Shown: piece by piece, positions 1-5,379 of the stretch | Layout of the letters: every line of letters begins with the position of its first letter | Position numbering within the stretch: the first letter of the stretch is position 1 | Assembly (NCBI GenBank): GCA_964412365.1 | Contig: CAYPOI010000110.1 | Location: forward strand, 1 to 6,483 | Direction: 5' to 3' | Length of the DNA stretch: 6,483 nucleotides | From: CAMTWZ01 sp964412365 | Lineage (GTDB): Bacteria > Bacteroidota > Rhodothermia > Balneolales > HLUCCA01 | Notes under the pieces: model-generated | Databases searched by the model: none | What the model saw: the letters and a program-made list of their open reading frames with translations, nothing else | Told to the model about the DNA's origin: nothing | Translations under genes and position numbers: made by a program

Positions 1-915
1 GGCGCCAACTTCCGCGTCTTTTCCACGGTGCTGACCAATCGAGACGCACTTGCCGAAGGCTCCGAATGGGTTCAAAATACCTATTCTTTGGCAGGTCTGG
101 CAGATTTTATGGGCCAAAATCCCAAAAATGCCTCTGTAGTACTCTATGACGCCACATCCGACAGCCTTTTGGTCGATTTCGGAGGGGATGTTCGCAGGCC
201 CTTGGGCGGACTCAACAACCTATTCCTGCTGATCGCATTGGATGATGCCATCACAAACGGGCGCATGAAGTTAAACGATCCGTTGGATCTTGCCGCTGTT
301 CACTCGTACCGCGTCGAGGGGATCGAAGAACGCGGTCGCGAAGAGTCTCTGAAGCAACTCGGTCCGAATCCGACCTTGGAACAGGGCGTGGACGTGATGA
401 TCCGCACCGGCCATTGGTGGATTTCCGATCATCTTTATTCCCTTTTGGGAGATTCCACCATCACCGCGCTCACCGATTCACTGAGTGGTGGCCGCATCGA
501 TCCGTATGTTCCCCTGAGCCGCCTCTTCGCACACAAAAGCGGTGGCGGACTCTCCTTCAACGACGAACGCGCCTTGTACGACACCTTCCCCAAAGGCGAG
601 CCTGCGGCGTTGTTGGATGTGTTGAAAAACGCATCGCCACGAGTATTGGATTGGCTTTCGTGGCCGATGGAAAACGCATCCATTCTACGTGACATGACCC
701 AATTCAGCGCATTGTATGAAAGCCGGATGTCGATCTTGAACGGCGTGTCGATCGGCACATCGCGCTACACCGGATCGCAGTACATCCAAGTGGTGATGCT
801 GACCGACATCCCCGCCGGACTGTGGTTCCATCTGTCGGCTAATTTCATGAACCAAGACTTCCAGCAGCGCCTGGTCTATGATCCGGCCATGCAGGAAAAA
901 GTGATGTCCTTATGA
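1..915 (+). CDS. Serine hydrolase (beta-lactamase2/class A-like fold) protein, C-terminal part, probably catalytically dead
   Basis: The frame is open from base 1 to the TGA at 913-915, giving 304 visible residues; the true start lies outside the window. Residues about 30-275 (residue 1 = base 1) follow the layout of penicillin-interacting serine hydrolases. A strand region with VVLYD is followed by RPLGGLNNLFLLIALDDAI, where family members carry the Ser-x-x-Lys helix, then by KLNDPLDL, and by MIRTGHWWISDHLYSLLG, where the Ser-Asp-Asn motif normally sits. The catalytic Ser and Lys positions read Gly (bases 208-210) and Asn (217-219), and the SDN positions read Gly-His-Trp (409-417). No clear Lys-Thr-Gly motif is visible; the nearest candidate is YTG at residues 256-258. 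The fold assignment rests on family resemblance and the loss of activity is inferred. The gene overlaps the next one by ATGA, so the two are probably translationally coupled. A signal peptide, if any, would be outside the window. Confidence 0.7.
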   Translation, partial: GANFRVFSTVLTNRDALAEGSEWVQNTYSLAGLADFMGQNPKNASVVLYDATSDSLLVDFGGDVRRPLGGLNNLFLLIALDDAITNGRMKLNDPLDLAAVHSYRVEGIEERGREESLKQLGPNPTLEQGVDVMIRTGHWWISDHLYSLLGDSTITALTDSLSGGRIDPYVPLSRLFAHKSGGGLSFNDERALYDTFPKGEPAALLDVLKNASPRVLDWLSWPMENASILRDMTQFSALYESRMSILNGVSIGTSRYTGSQYIQVVMLTDIPAGLWFHLSANFMNQDFQQRLVYDPAMQEKVMSL

Positions 916-1619
916 AATCCAGCATCAATTCCATCCATCTTCGTCAAATCGACGGATCATTACGGTTCCAAGCTTCGCAATATGTCCGTTTTCTTCGCAA
1001 AGCTCCTGCAGCACCTGGACCGTTAATCACCATTTCGCGTGAATACGGATGCGAAGGATATGCCCTGGCATCCGCCCTCACATCGAAACTCACGAACGAT
1101 GCCCATCCATGGCTGGTCTACAGCCGCGACATGCACGATGCGGTGTCGACGGAAGGAGATCCGATTCATGAATTGAACGAAATCGTGAATGCCGGAAGCC
1201 GCGACATGATCCAAGAGATGTTCGACCAGTACATGGCCGACAAGCCCACCGACATCCAGCGTTATCGAAGCTTGGTTGAAAATGTGAGCGTGTTATCCAA
1301 ACATGGATACGCCGTTATCTTGGGCGGTGGAGCTGGAATCCTGACCCAAATGAACCCGAAAGCCTTGCATGTCCGCCTTCAAGCCACAGAGGAATTCCGT
1401 GTGAAGCGCATCGCGGATGTGCAGAAATTATCATTGGATGCGGCTCGCCACCAAGTGAGTGATTTCGATTCCAACCGTGTCGCGTTCATTCAGAAATTTA
1501 CCCGGAAGGACGTGAGGGATCCGCATTTTTATGATCTGATTCTGAACAATGGAACGCTGGACGTGGATCAGATGTCGGATATCATCATCCATACCATGAA
1601 ACTGCGACAGCTATTGTGA
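912..1619 (+). CDS. Cytidylate kinase-like family protein
   Basis: This 235-residue protein resembles the cytidylate-kinase-like family (Cytidylate_kin2 type), a P-loop nucleoside monophosphate kinase-related group whose real substrates are mostly unknown. The nucleotide-binding segment is LITISREYGCEGYALA (residues 38-53), matching the family pattern ITISR-[EQ]-[FY]-G-x-x-G. Other family hallmarks are WLVYSRDM, the core strand YAVILGGGAGIL, LHVRLQATEEFRVKRI, and near the end a YDLILNNG segment. In relatives the core strand usually reads G-R-G-A; here the Arg is Gly, which may affect phosphate binding. About 35 residues precede the P-loop region and have no motif I recognise. The start ATG overlaps the stop of the upstream gene (ATGA). 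AGGAA at 893-897 is rather far away, so coupled initiation is likely. The stop overlaps the GTG of the next gene. Family is fairly sure; enzymatic activity is not. Confidence 0.75.
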   Translation: MKSSINSIHLRQIDGSLRFQASQYVRFLRKAPAAPGPLITISREYGCEGYALASALTSKLTNDAHPWLVYSRDMHDAVSTEGDPIHELNEIVNAGSRDMIQEMFDQYMADKPTDIQRYRSLVENVSVLSKHGYAVILGGGAGILTQMNPKALHVRLQATEEFRVKRIADVQKLSLDAARHQVSDFDSNRVAFIQKFTRKDVRDPHFYDLILNNGTLDVDQMSDIIIHTMKLRQLL

Positions 1620-2041
1620 AAAAACTCGTGTATCTGACCTGGCTCATTCCGGCCTGGTTGCTCTTTTTAAGCTTCTATCAAACCAACGTCTTGCGTGGAA
1701 TGATGCAAACCCAAGCCGGTGGTCAGAATCTGGTGGCGTTTGTCGAAGAATTCGACATCAAGTACATCGCGTCGCAAACGAATGGGTACGTGGTGCTTCG
1801 ATTCAGACCGATGGACGGCGTCGAGCGCGTTGAAAAACTAAGCTTGCCGGTACAAGTGGCTGCGAAAATCCAAAACCTAGCTGCCATCCCCATCCATTAC
1901 AAACCCGATTCGTCCGTACCCGTTGTGATGGTGCCAACTTTCCCATTCCAGCGAAGCATGATGATCGTGAACCTGGCCATCATGGCGGTATCGTTACTCA
2001 TTACGGGGCTGGTTGCATATTACTTTTCCAATCGTGTATAG
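1616..2041 (+). CDS. Small inner-membrane protein with two transmembrane segments (DUF3592-like layout)
   Basis: This 141-residue protein starts at GTG, which overlaps the previous stop (GTGA), so it is probably translated by coupling. A Lys-Lys start leads into a hydrophobic segment at about residues 4-21. A polar middle domain follows (about 25-112) with several predicted beta strands, such as YVVLRFRPMDG and IPIHYKPDSSVPVVMVPT. A second hydrophobic segment runs from about 114 to 137. Two membrane helices flanking a small beta domain resemble DUF3592-type proteins, but I cannot assign a family firmly and no function is known. The last two codons and the TAG stop lie inside the first heptad repeat that follows, so the C-terminus (SNRV) may have been set by repeat expansion and not by the ancestral stop. 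It is the last gene of the left three-gene unit. Confidence 0.7.
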   Translation: MKKLVYLTWLIPAWLLFLSFYQTNVLRGMMQTQAGGQNLVAFVEEFDIKYIASQTNGYVVLRFRPMDGVERVEKLSLPVQVAAKIQNLAAIPIHYKPDSSVPVVMVPTFPFQRSMMIVNLAIMAVSLLITGLVAYYFSNRV

Positions 2042-2300
2042 TGTATAGTGTATAGTGTATAGTGTATAGTGTATAGTGTATAGTGTATNNNNNNNNNNNN
2101 NNNNNNNNNNNNNNNNNNNNNNNNNNNNNNNNNNNNNNNNNNNNNNNNNNNNNNNNNNNNNNNNNNNNNNNNNNNNNNNNNNNNNNNNGTGTATAGTGTA
2201 TAGTGTATAGTGTATAGTGTATAGTGTATAGTGTATAGTGTATCGTATATAGTGTATCGTGTATCGTGTATCGTATATAGTGTATTGTATATAGTGTATT
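2034..2300 (+). repeat. Tandem heptanucleotide array, unit GTGTATA
   Basis: Before the gap (2034-2088) seven perfect copies of GTGTATA plus six bases of an eighth are visible. After the gap (from 2189) there are seven more perfect copies to 2237, then nine variant copies to 2300. The variants change only position 7 (A to C or T) or position 3 (G to A, giving GTATATA). True copy number is unknown because the gap lies inside the array. Since 7 and 3 share no factor, the + strand carries a TAG stop in every frame once per 21 bases, while the - strand (unit TATACAC) has no stop in any frame. It starts inside the last codons of the upstream gene. Confidence 0.97.
2089..2188. other. Scaffold gap of 100 N inside the heptad array
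   Basis: Exactly 100 N, with perfect GTGTATA units on both sides. This length is the common placeholder for a gap of unknown size. The likely cause is an array too repetitive to assemble, so the real amount of missing sequence could be smaller or much larger, and non-repeat sequence within it cannot be excluded. Confidence 0.95.
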
Positions 2301-2336
2301 GTTAAGAAGGGTACCATACACGATACACCATACACT
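2251..2336. repeat. Inverted repeat formed by array edge and three inverted heptads
   Basis: Downstream of the array, 2316-2336 holds three units of the form ATACACn, the reverse complement of the array unit. This 21-base arm is complementary to 2251-2271 at 20 of 21 positions (the only mismatch is 2258 against 2329), with a 44-base spacer. Shorter pairings in other heptad registers are also possible. In RNA this would be a long AU-rich hairpin between the upstream gene cluster and the methylase gene. It has no clear T-tract on the + strand, so it is not a canonical intrinsic terminator; a role in transcript-end protection or attenuation is possible but unproven. Confidence 0.75.
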
Positions 2337-2351
2337 AAAAACAAACTTAGT

Positions 2352-3062
2352 ATGTCTCTTTATTTAATCCCAACCCCCTTAAGCACCGAAGACCCGATGC
2401 TGGCTCTGCCTCCATCCACGATTGCTGCGGTACATGAGATTTCGGTATTCTGTGTGGAGCAGTTGCCTTGGGCTGTGAAGTTTCTGTCGCGCATTGGACA
2501 TCCCCTTCCGTCCTATAAGTTGGAATTCTTGCCGTACAGCAAGCGGTCGAATCCGCAGGAAATGATGGATATCCTGAAAGTATTGCAATCAGGAAGGGAC
2601 ATCGGCGTGATGTCGGAAGCCGGCGCACCCGGAATCGCTGATCCGGGATCCGAATTGGCGTGGACCGCCCATCAGCGGGGCATCCCTGTGAAACCGCTTA
2701 TCGGTCCATCATCCATCCTTCTGTCGGCGATGGCGAGTGGCATGAACGGACAGCGCTTCGCGTTCAACGGGTATTTTCCGGTGGATGCCGACAAACGCTT
2801 TGCGGCCATCCATGAATTTGAAAATCTCTCGATGCGACTCGATCAGGCCCAAATTTTCATTGAGGCCCCGCATCGCAATGAATCGCTCTGGGGAGCGCTG
2901 GTCTCCACATTGAAAGACGATACCCGTCTCGGATTCTCATCCGCGCTGTGCTCGCCTGGTCAAACCATCAAGACGAAAGAAGTAGCCGAATGGAAACGGA
3001 AAAACGAAGTTCCCGTGAATAACGGCGAACCCACCATCTTCCAATTTTATGCTCAAAAATGA
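2352..3062 (+). CDS. SAM-dependent methyltransferase, RsmI-like (tetrapyrrole methylase fold)
   Basis: This 236-residue protein belongs to the tetrapyrrole-methylase superfamily and is closest to RsmI, which 2'-O-methylates C1402 of 16S rRNA using S-adenosylmethionine. Visible motifs are LYLIPTPL at residues 3-10, SEAGAPGIADPGSEL at 88-102 (the SAM-binding loop region), IGPSSILLSAMASG at 117-130, FIEAPHRN at 169-176 and a terminal GEPTIF at 225-230. It is shorter than E. coli RsmI (286 residues) and lacks the extra C-terminal domain, fitting a short form that I associate with Bacteroidota. Whether it performs the RsmI reaction or is a paralogue cannot be told here, so no symbol is given. The ATG at 2352 puts the LYLIPTP motif at the very N-terminus as in relatives. 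The leader (2337-2351) is A-rich with no Shine-Dalgarno sequence. Any promoter must lie in or beside the heptad array. Its stop abuts the convergent ankyrin gene. Confidence 0.85.
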   Translation: MSLYLIPTPLSTEDPMLALPPSTIAAVHEISVFCVEQLPWAVKFLSRIGHPLPSYKLEFLPYSKRSNPQEMMDILKVLQSGRDIGVMSEAGAPGIADPGSELAWTAHQRGIPVKPLIGPSSILLSAMASGMNGQRFAFNGYFPVDADKRFAAIHEFENLSMRLDQAQIFIEAPHRNESLWGALVSTLKDDTRLGFSSALCSPGQTIKTKEVAEWKRKNEVPVNNGEPTIFQFYAQK

Positions 3063-3077
3063 TCAGGCCACCGCCTG
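3055..3077 (-). terminator. Possible intrinsic terminator of the ankyrin gene, overlapping both convergent stops
   Basis: Bases 3064-3068 (CAGGC) and 3073-3077 (GCCTG) form a GC-rich 5-bp stem with a 4-base loop. On the minus strand the stem is followed by ATCA and then five T (complement of A at 3055-3059). This resembles a short intrinsic terminator for the ankyrin gene placed at its own stop codon. On the + strand only TTGTT follows, so termination of the methylase transcript would be weaker. The stem is short, so this is tentative. Confidence 0.35.
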
Positions 3078-3443
3078 TTGTTCCAAAAGTGAGATGATTT
3101 TCTTGTGATTCGAGGCTTTGGCGTGATCCAACACCGTCCAGCCTCGATCATCAATCACGTAGCGATCGGCGTTCGCCAAAATCAACCGTTTCACGACTTC
3201 GGTATGGCCGTTTACGACAGCCCAATAAATCGCATTGGTGCCTCGGTTGTCTCGGATGTTCACATCCGCCCCATACGACAACAAAATATCTACGACGACG
3301 AGATGACCGTGCTTGGCCGCTTTCAATAGAGCGGTGCGTTGGTGATCATCGGTGGCATTCACATCCATGCCATCTTCGAGCATGGTGACGACAAACGGGG
3401 TGCGTCCGTCGGCGGCTGCGGAAACGAATTGTGCTTCCTTCAT
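3063..3443 (-). CDS. Short ankyrin-repeat protein
   Basis: This 126-residue protein is made almost wholly of ankyrin repeats. A first degenerate unit covers about residues 3-34 (ends GMDVNA). A good repeat follows at about 36-67 (TALLKAAKHGHLVVVDILLS then YGADVN), a third at about 69-100 (AIYWAVVNGHTEVVKRLI), and a capping unit at about 102-122 (WTVLDHAKASNHKKIISLL). There is no signal peptide or membrane segment, so it is probably a cytoplasmic protein-binding scaffold; its partner is unknown. The ATG at 3443 is chosen because the strong ribosome binding site AGAGGAGGG lies just upstream. Reading further upstream would only add unsupported codons running into the assembly gap. Its TGA stop is directly adjacent to the stop of the convergent methylase. 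It diverges from ettA across the gap, where any shared promoter region is unseen. Confidence 0.88.
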   Translation of the reverse strand: MKEAQFVSAAADGRTPFVVTMLEDGMDVNATDDHQRTALLKAAKHGHLVVVDILLSYGADVNIRDNRGTNAIYWAVVNGHTEVVKRLILANADRYVIDDRGWTVLDHAKASNHKKIISLLEQQAVA

Positions 3444-3446
3444 AAG

Positions 3447-3455
3447 CCCTCCTCT
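3447..3455 (-). promoter_or_regulatory. Strong Shine-Dalgarno site of the ankyrin gene
   Basis: On the minus strand AGAGGAGGG ends three bases before the ATG at 3443, an almost ideal anti-16S match. It decides the start of the ankyrin gene. It stands out because the methylase gene has no such site and the + strand operon genes appear to rely on overlap coupling. Confidence 0.75.
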
Positions 3456-3459
3456 AAGT

Positions 3460-3473
3460 TTTGAGTGATCAAA
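3460..3473. promoter_or_regulatory. Small palindrome upstream of the ankyrin gene
   Basis: TTTGA, four bases, TCAAA: a perfect 5-bp dyad 16 bases upstream of the ankyrin start codon. It could be an operator half-site pair or a weak leader hairpin. No known regulator site matches exactly, and a dyad this short can occur by chance. Confidence 0.2.
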
Positions 3474-3501
3474 TTGCCTTCTGAATTGTAATGGATTGGG
3501 G

Positions 3502-3601
3502 NNNNNNNNNNNNNNNNNNNNNNNNNNNNNNNNNNNNNNNNNNNNNNNNNNNNNNNNNNNNNNNNNNNNNNNNNNNNNNNNNNNNNNNNNNNNNNNNNNN
3601 N
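3502..3601. other. Scaffold gap of 100 N between the ankyrin gene and ettA
   Basis: Exactly 100 N, a conventional unknown-length gap. Only two bases (CT) are seen before the ettA ATG, so its ribosome binding site and promoter are missing, as is most of the region upstream of the ankyrin gene. Unlike the first gap, the flanking bases show no repeat that explains it. A missing gene or repeat here is possible. Confidence 0.95.
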
Positions 3602-3603
3602 CT

Positions 3604-5274
3604 ATGTCAGACCAAAAAATCATTTTCTCCATGGTTGGGGTGGGCAAAGTCCACAAACCCAACAAACAAGTACTTAAGGACATTTACCTGTCCTTTTTTT
3701 ATGGCGCTAAAATCGGTGTGCTCGGCCTCAACGGCGCGGGTAAATCGACCTTGCTTCGCATCATCGCCGGCTTGGATACCGATTACATCGGCACGATCTC
3801 CGCTCAAAAAGGCATCACCTTCGGGTATTTGTCGCAAGAGCCTGAATTGGATGTCACCAAAACGGTGAAAGAGATCGTTCAGGAAGGCGTGCAAGACACC
3901 GTGAATCTCTTGAAAGCCTATGAGGCCGTGAATGAGAAGTTCGGCGATCCGGATGCCGATTTCGACAAGCTGATGGCCGAACAAGCCAAACTTCAGGAAA
4001 AAATCGATCATTTGGATGCATGGGATCTCGACTCCAAGCTCGAAATGGCGATGGATGCCTTACGTTGTCCGGATGGCGAAACCTCAGTGAAAGTCCTGTC
4101 CGGTGGCGAACGCCGTCGCGTGGCCTTGTGCCGCCTGCTTCTGAAACGCCCGGATGTTCTGTTGCTGGATGAGCCCACCAACCACTTGGATGCCGAATCG
4201 GTGCACTGGCTCGAGCAGCATCTGGCCCGTTATGAAGGCACTGTCATCGCCGTGACCCACGATCGTTACTTCTTGGACAATGTGGCGGGATGGATTTTGG
4301 AACTCGACCGCGGAGAAGGCATCCCCTTCGAAGGAAACTATACGAATTGGCTGGAGCAGAAATCGGCCCGACTCCAACTCGAGGAGAAGCAAGAATCGAA
4401 GCGTCAGAAATCCTTGCAACGTGAGTTGGACTGGATCCGGATGAACCCCAAAGGACGTCAGACCAAATCCAAAGCCCGGATTTCGGCTTACGAAGAGTTG
4501 TTGAGCGAGTCGCAAGACAAGCGCCGCGAAGACCTTGAAATCTATGTTCCCTCAGGTCCGCGTTTAGGAAATAAGGTGATTGTGGCTCAGAACATCGCCA
4601 AAGGCTTTGGCGACCGCCTCCTGTATGAAGGAATGAACTTTTCCTTGCCACCGGGTGGCATCGTAGGCGTGATCGGACCGAACGGCGCGGGGAAAACCAC
4701 GCTGTTCAAGATGATCATGGGTCAGGAAACACCCGATGCAGGCACCATTACCATCGGTGAAACCGTGAAATTGGGCTACATCGACCAAAATCGTCCGTTG
4801 GATCCGAACAAGACCATCTGGCAAGAAATCTCCGACGGGATGGATATCATCCAGCTCGGTACCCGTGAAGTGAATTCACGCGCCTATGTGGCTCGATTCA
4901 ACTTTTCAGGCAGCGACCAGCAGAAAAAAGTGGGCGAATTATCGGGCGGAGAACGCAACCGGGTCCACTTGGCCAAAATGCTCAAAGAAGGCGCGAATGT
5001 GCTTCTCTTGGATGAACCGACCAACGATCTGGATGTGAACACCCTCCGGGCTTTGGAAGAAGCCTTGGAAACCTTCGCAGGTTGCGCGGTCATCATTTCG
5101 CACGATCGCTGGTTCTTGGATCGTACCGCCACGCATATTCTCTCCTTCGAGGGCGATTCGCAAGTGGTCTGGTTCGAAGGGAACTATGGCGAATATGAGG
5201 AAAACCGTCATAAGCGCCTGGGTACCTCGGCCGATCAGCCGCATCGGATTAAGTATAAGTCGCTGACCAGATAA
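3604..5274 (+). CDS. ettA: Energy-dependent translational throttle protein EttA (ABC-F ATPase)
   Basis: This 556-residue protein is nearly the same length as E. coli EttA (555). EttA is a cytoplasmic ABC-F protein that binds the ribosomal E site and gates entry into elongation according to the ATP/ADP ratio. Two full ATPase domains are visible. Domain 1 has Walker A GLNGAGKST at residues 41-49, signature LSGGE at 165-169 and LLLDEPTN with D189-E190, then THDRYFLD. Domain 2 has Walker A GPNGAGKTT at 358-366, LSGGE at 446-450 and LLLDEPTND with D470-E471, then SHDRWFLD. The arm insertion lies at about 95-140. The basic linker that contacts P-site tRNA (WIRMNPKGRQTKSKAR, from residue 277) is intact. 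No key residue is missing. The ATG at 3604 matches the usual MSDQ-type N-terminus; upstream codons are gap. It ends at a heptad inverted repeat facing the convergent porin gene. Confidence 0.96.
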   Translation: MSDQKIIFSMVGVGKVHKPNKQVLKDIYLSFFYGAKIGVLGLNGAGKSTLLRIIAGLDTDYIGTISAQKGITFGYLSQEPELDVTKTVKEIVQEGVQDTVNLLKAYEAVNEKFGDPDADFDKLMAEQAKLQEKIDHLDAWDLDSKLEMAMDALRCPDGETSVKVLSGGERRRVALCRLLLKRPDVLLLDEPTNHLDAESVHWLEQHLARYEGTVIAVTHDRYFLDNVAGWILELDRGEGIPFEGNYTNWLEQKSARLQLEEKQESKRQKSLQRELDWIRMNPKGRQTKSKARISAYEELLSESQDKRREDLEIYVPSGPRLGNKVIVAQNIAKGFGDRLLYEGMNFSLPPGGIVGVIGPNGAGKTTLFKMIMGQETPDAGTITIGETVKLGYIDQNRPLDPNKTIWQEISDGMDIIQLGTREVNSRAYVARFNFSGSDQQKKVGELSGGERNRVHLAKMLKEGANVLLLDEPTNDLDVNTLRALEEALETFAGCAVIISHDRWFLDRTATHILSFEGDSQVVWFEGNYGEYEENRHKRLGTSADQPHRIKYKSLTR

Positions 5275-5275
5275 T

Positions 5276-5375
5276 TTTGAAGGTTGAATGCTGAATGTTG
5301 AAACGAAAGATGAAGCGATGAAGAGACAAAATGACGAAGGGAGTCTTTTTCAACATTCAAACTTCAACATTCAAC
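5276..5375. repeat. Heptad-phased inverted repeat between convergent genes, possible bidirectional terminator
   Basis: The left arm (5276-5303) is four consecutive 7-base units close to GTTGAAT. The right arm (5348-5375) is four units of the reverse complement, close to ATTCAAC. The arms pair at 23 of 28 positions, with the inner 12 pairs perfect, around a 44-base spacer (5304-5347). T-runs lie at the inner edge of the right arm (5346-5350). The element fills essentially the whole 105 bases between the stops of ettA and the outer-membrane protein gene, so it plausibly ends or stabilises both transcripts. The long loop is unusual for a simple intrinsic terminator. There is no other gene in this interval. 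Confidence 0.75.
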
Positions 5376-5379
5376 ATTT

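Noticed and set aside
2034..2300. CRISPR array
   Set aside because: Units are 7 bases head to tail with no unique spacers, and no cas genes are nearby.
2034..2336. Transposon or insertion sequence ends
   Set aside because: No transposase, no target duplication and no terminal repeats beyond the heptads themselves.
1994..2344. Minus-strand open frames across the array encoding repeated Tyr-Thr-Leu-Tyr-Thr-Ile-His
   Set aside because: They are open only because TATACAC units contain no stop in any frame; they also run through N bases and lack start signals. No support for a protein.
3491..3603. Upstream starts for ettA or for a gene beginning at ATGGATTGGGG before the gap
   Set aside because: These frames are open only because they cross N bases. 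The ATG at 3604 gives the normal EttA N-terminus and length.
3444..3683. N-terminal extension of the ankyrin gene
   Set aside because: It would read through the gap and into antisense of ettA; the strong ribosome binding site fixes the start at 3443.
3607..5244. Several long minus-strand open frames inside ettA
   Set aside because: They are antisense shadows of a clear, well-conserved gene and show no recognisable motif.
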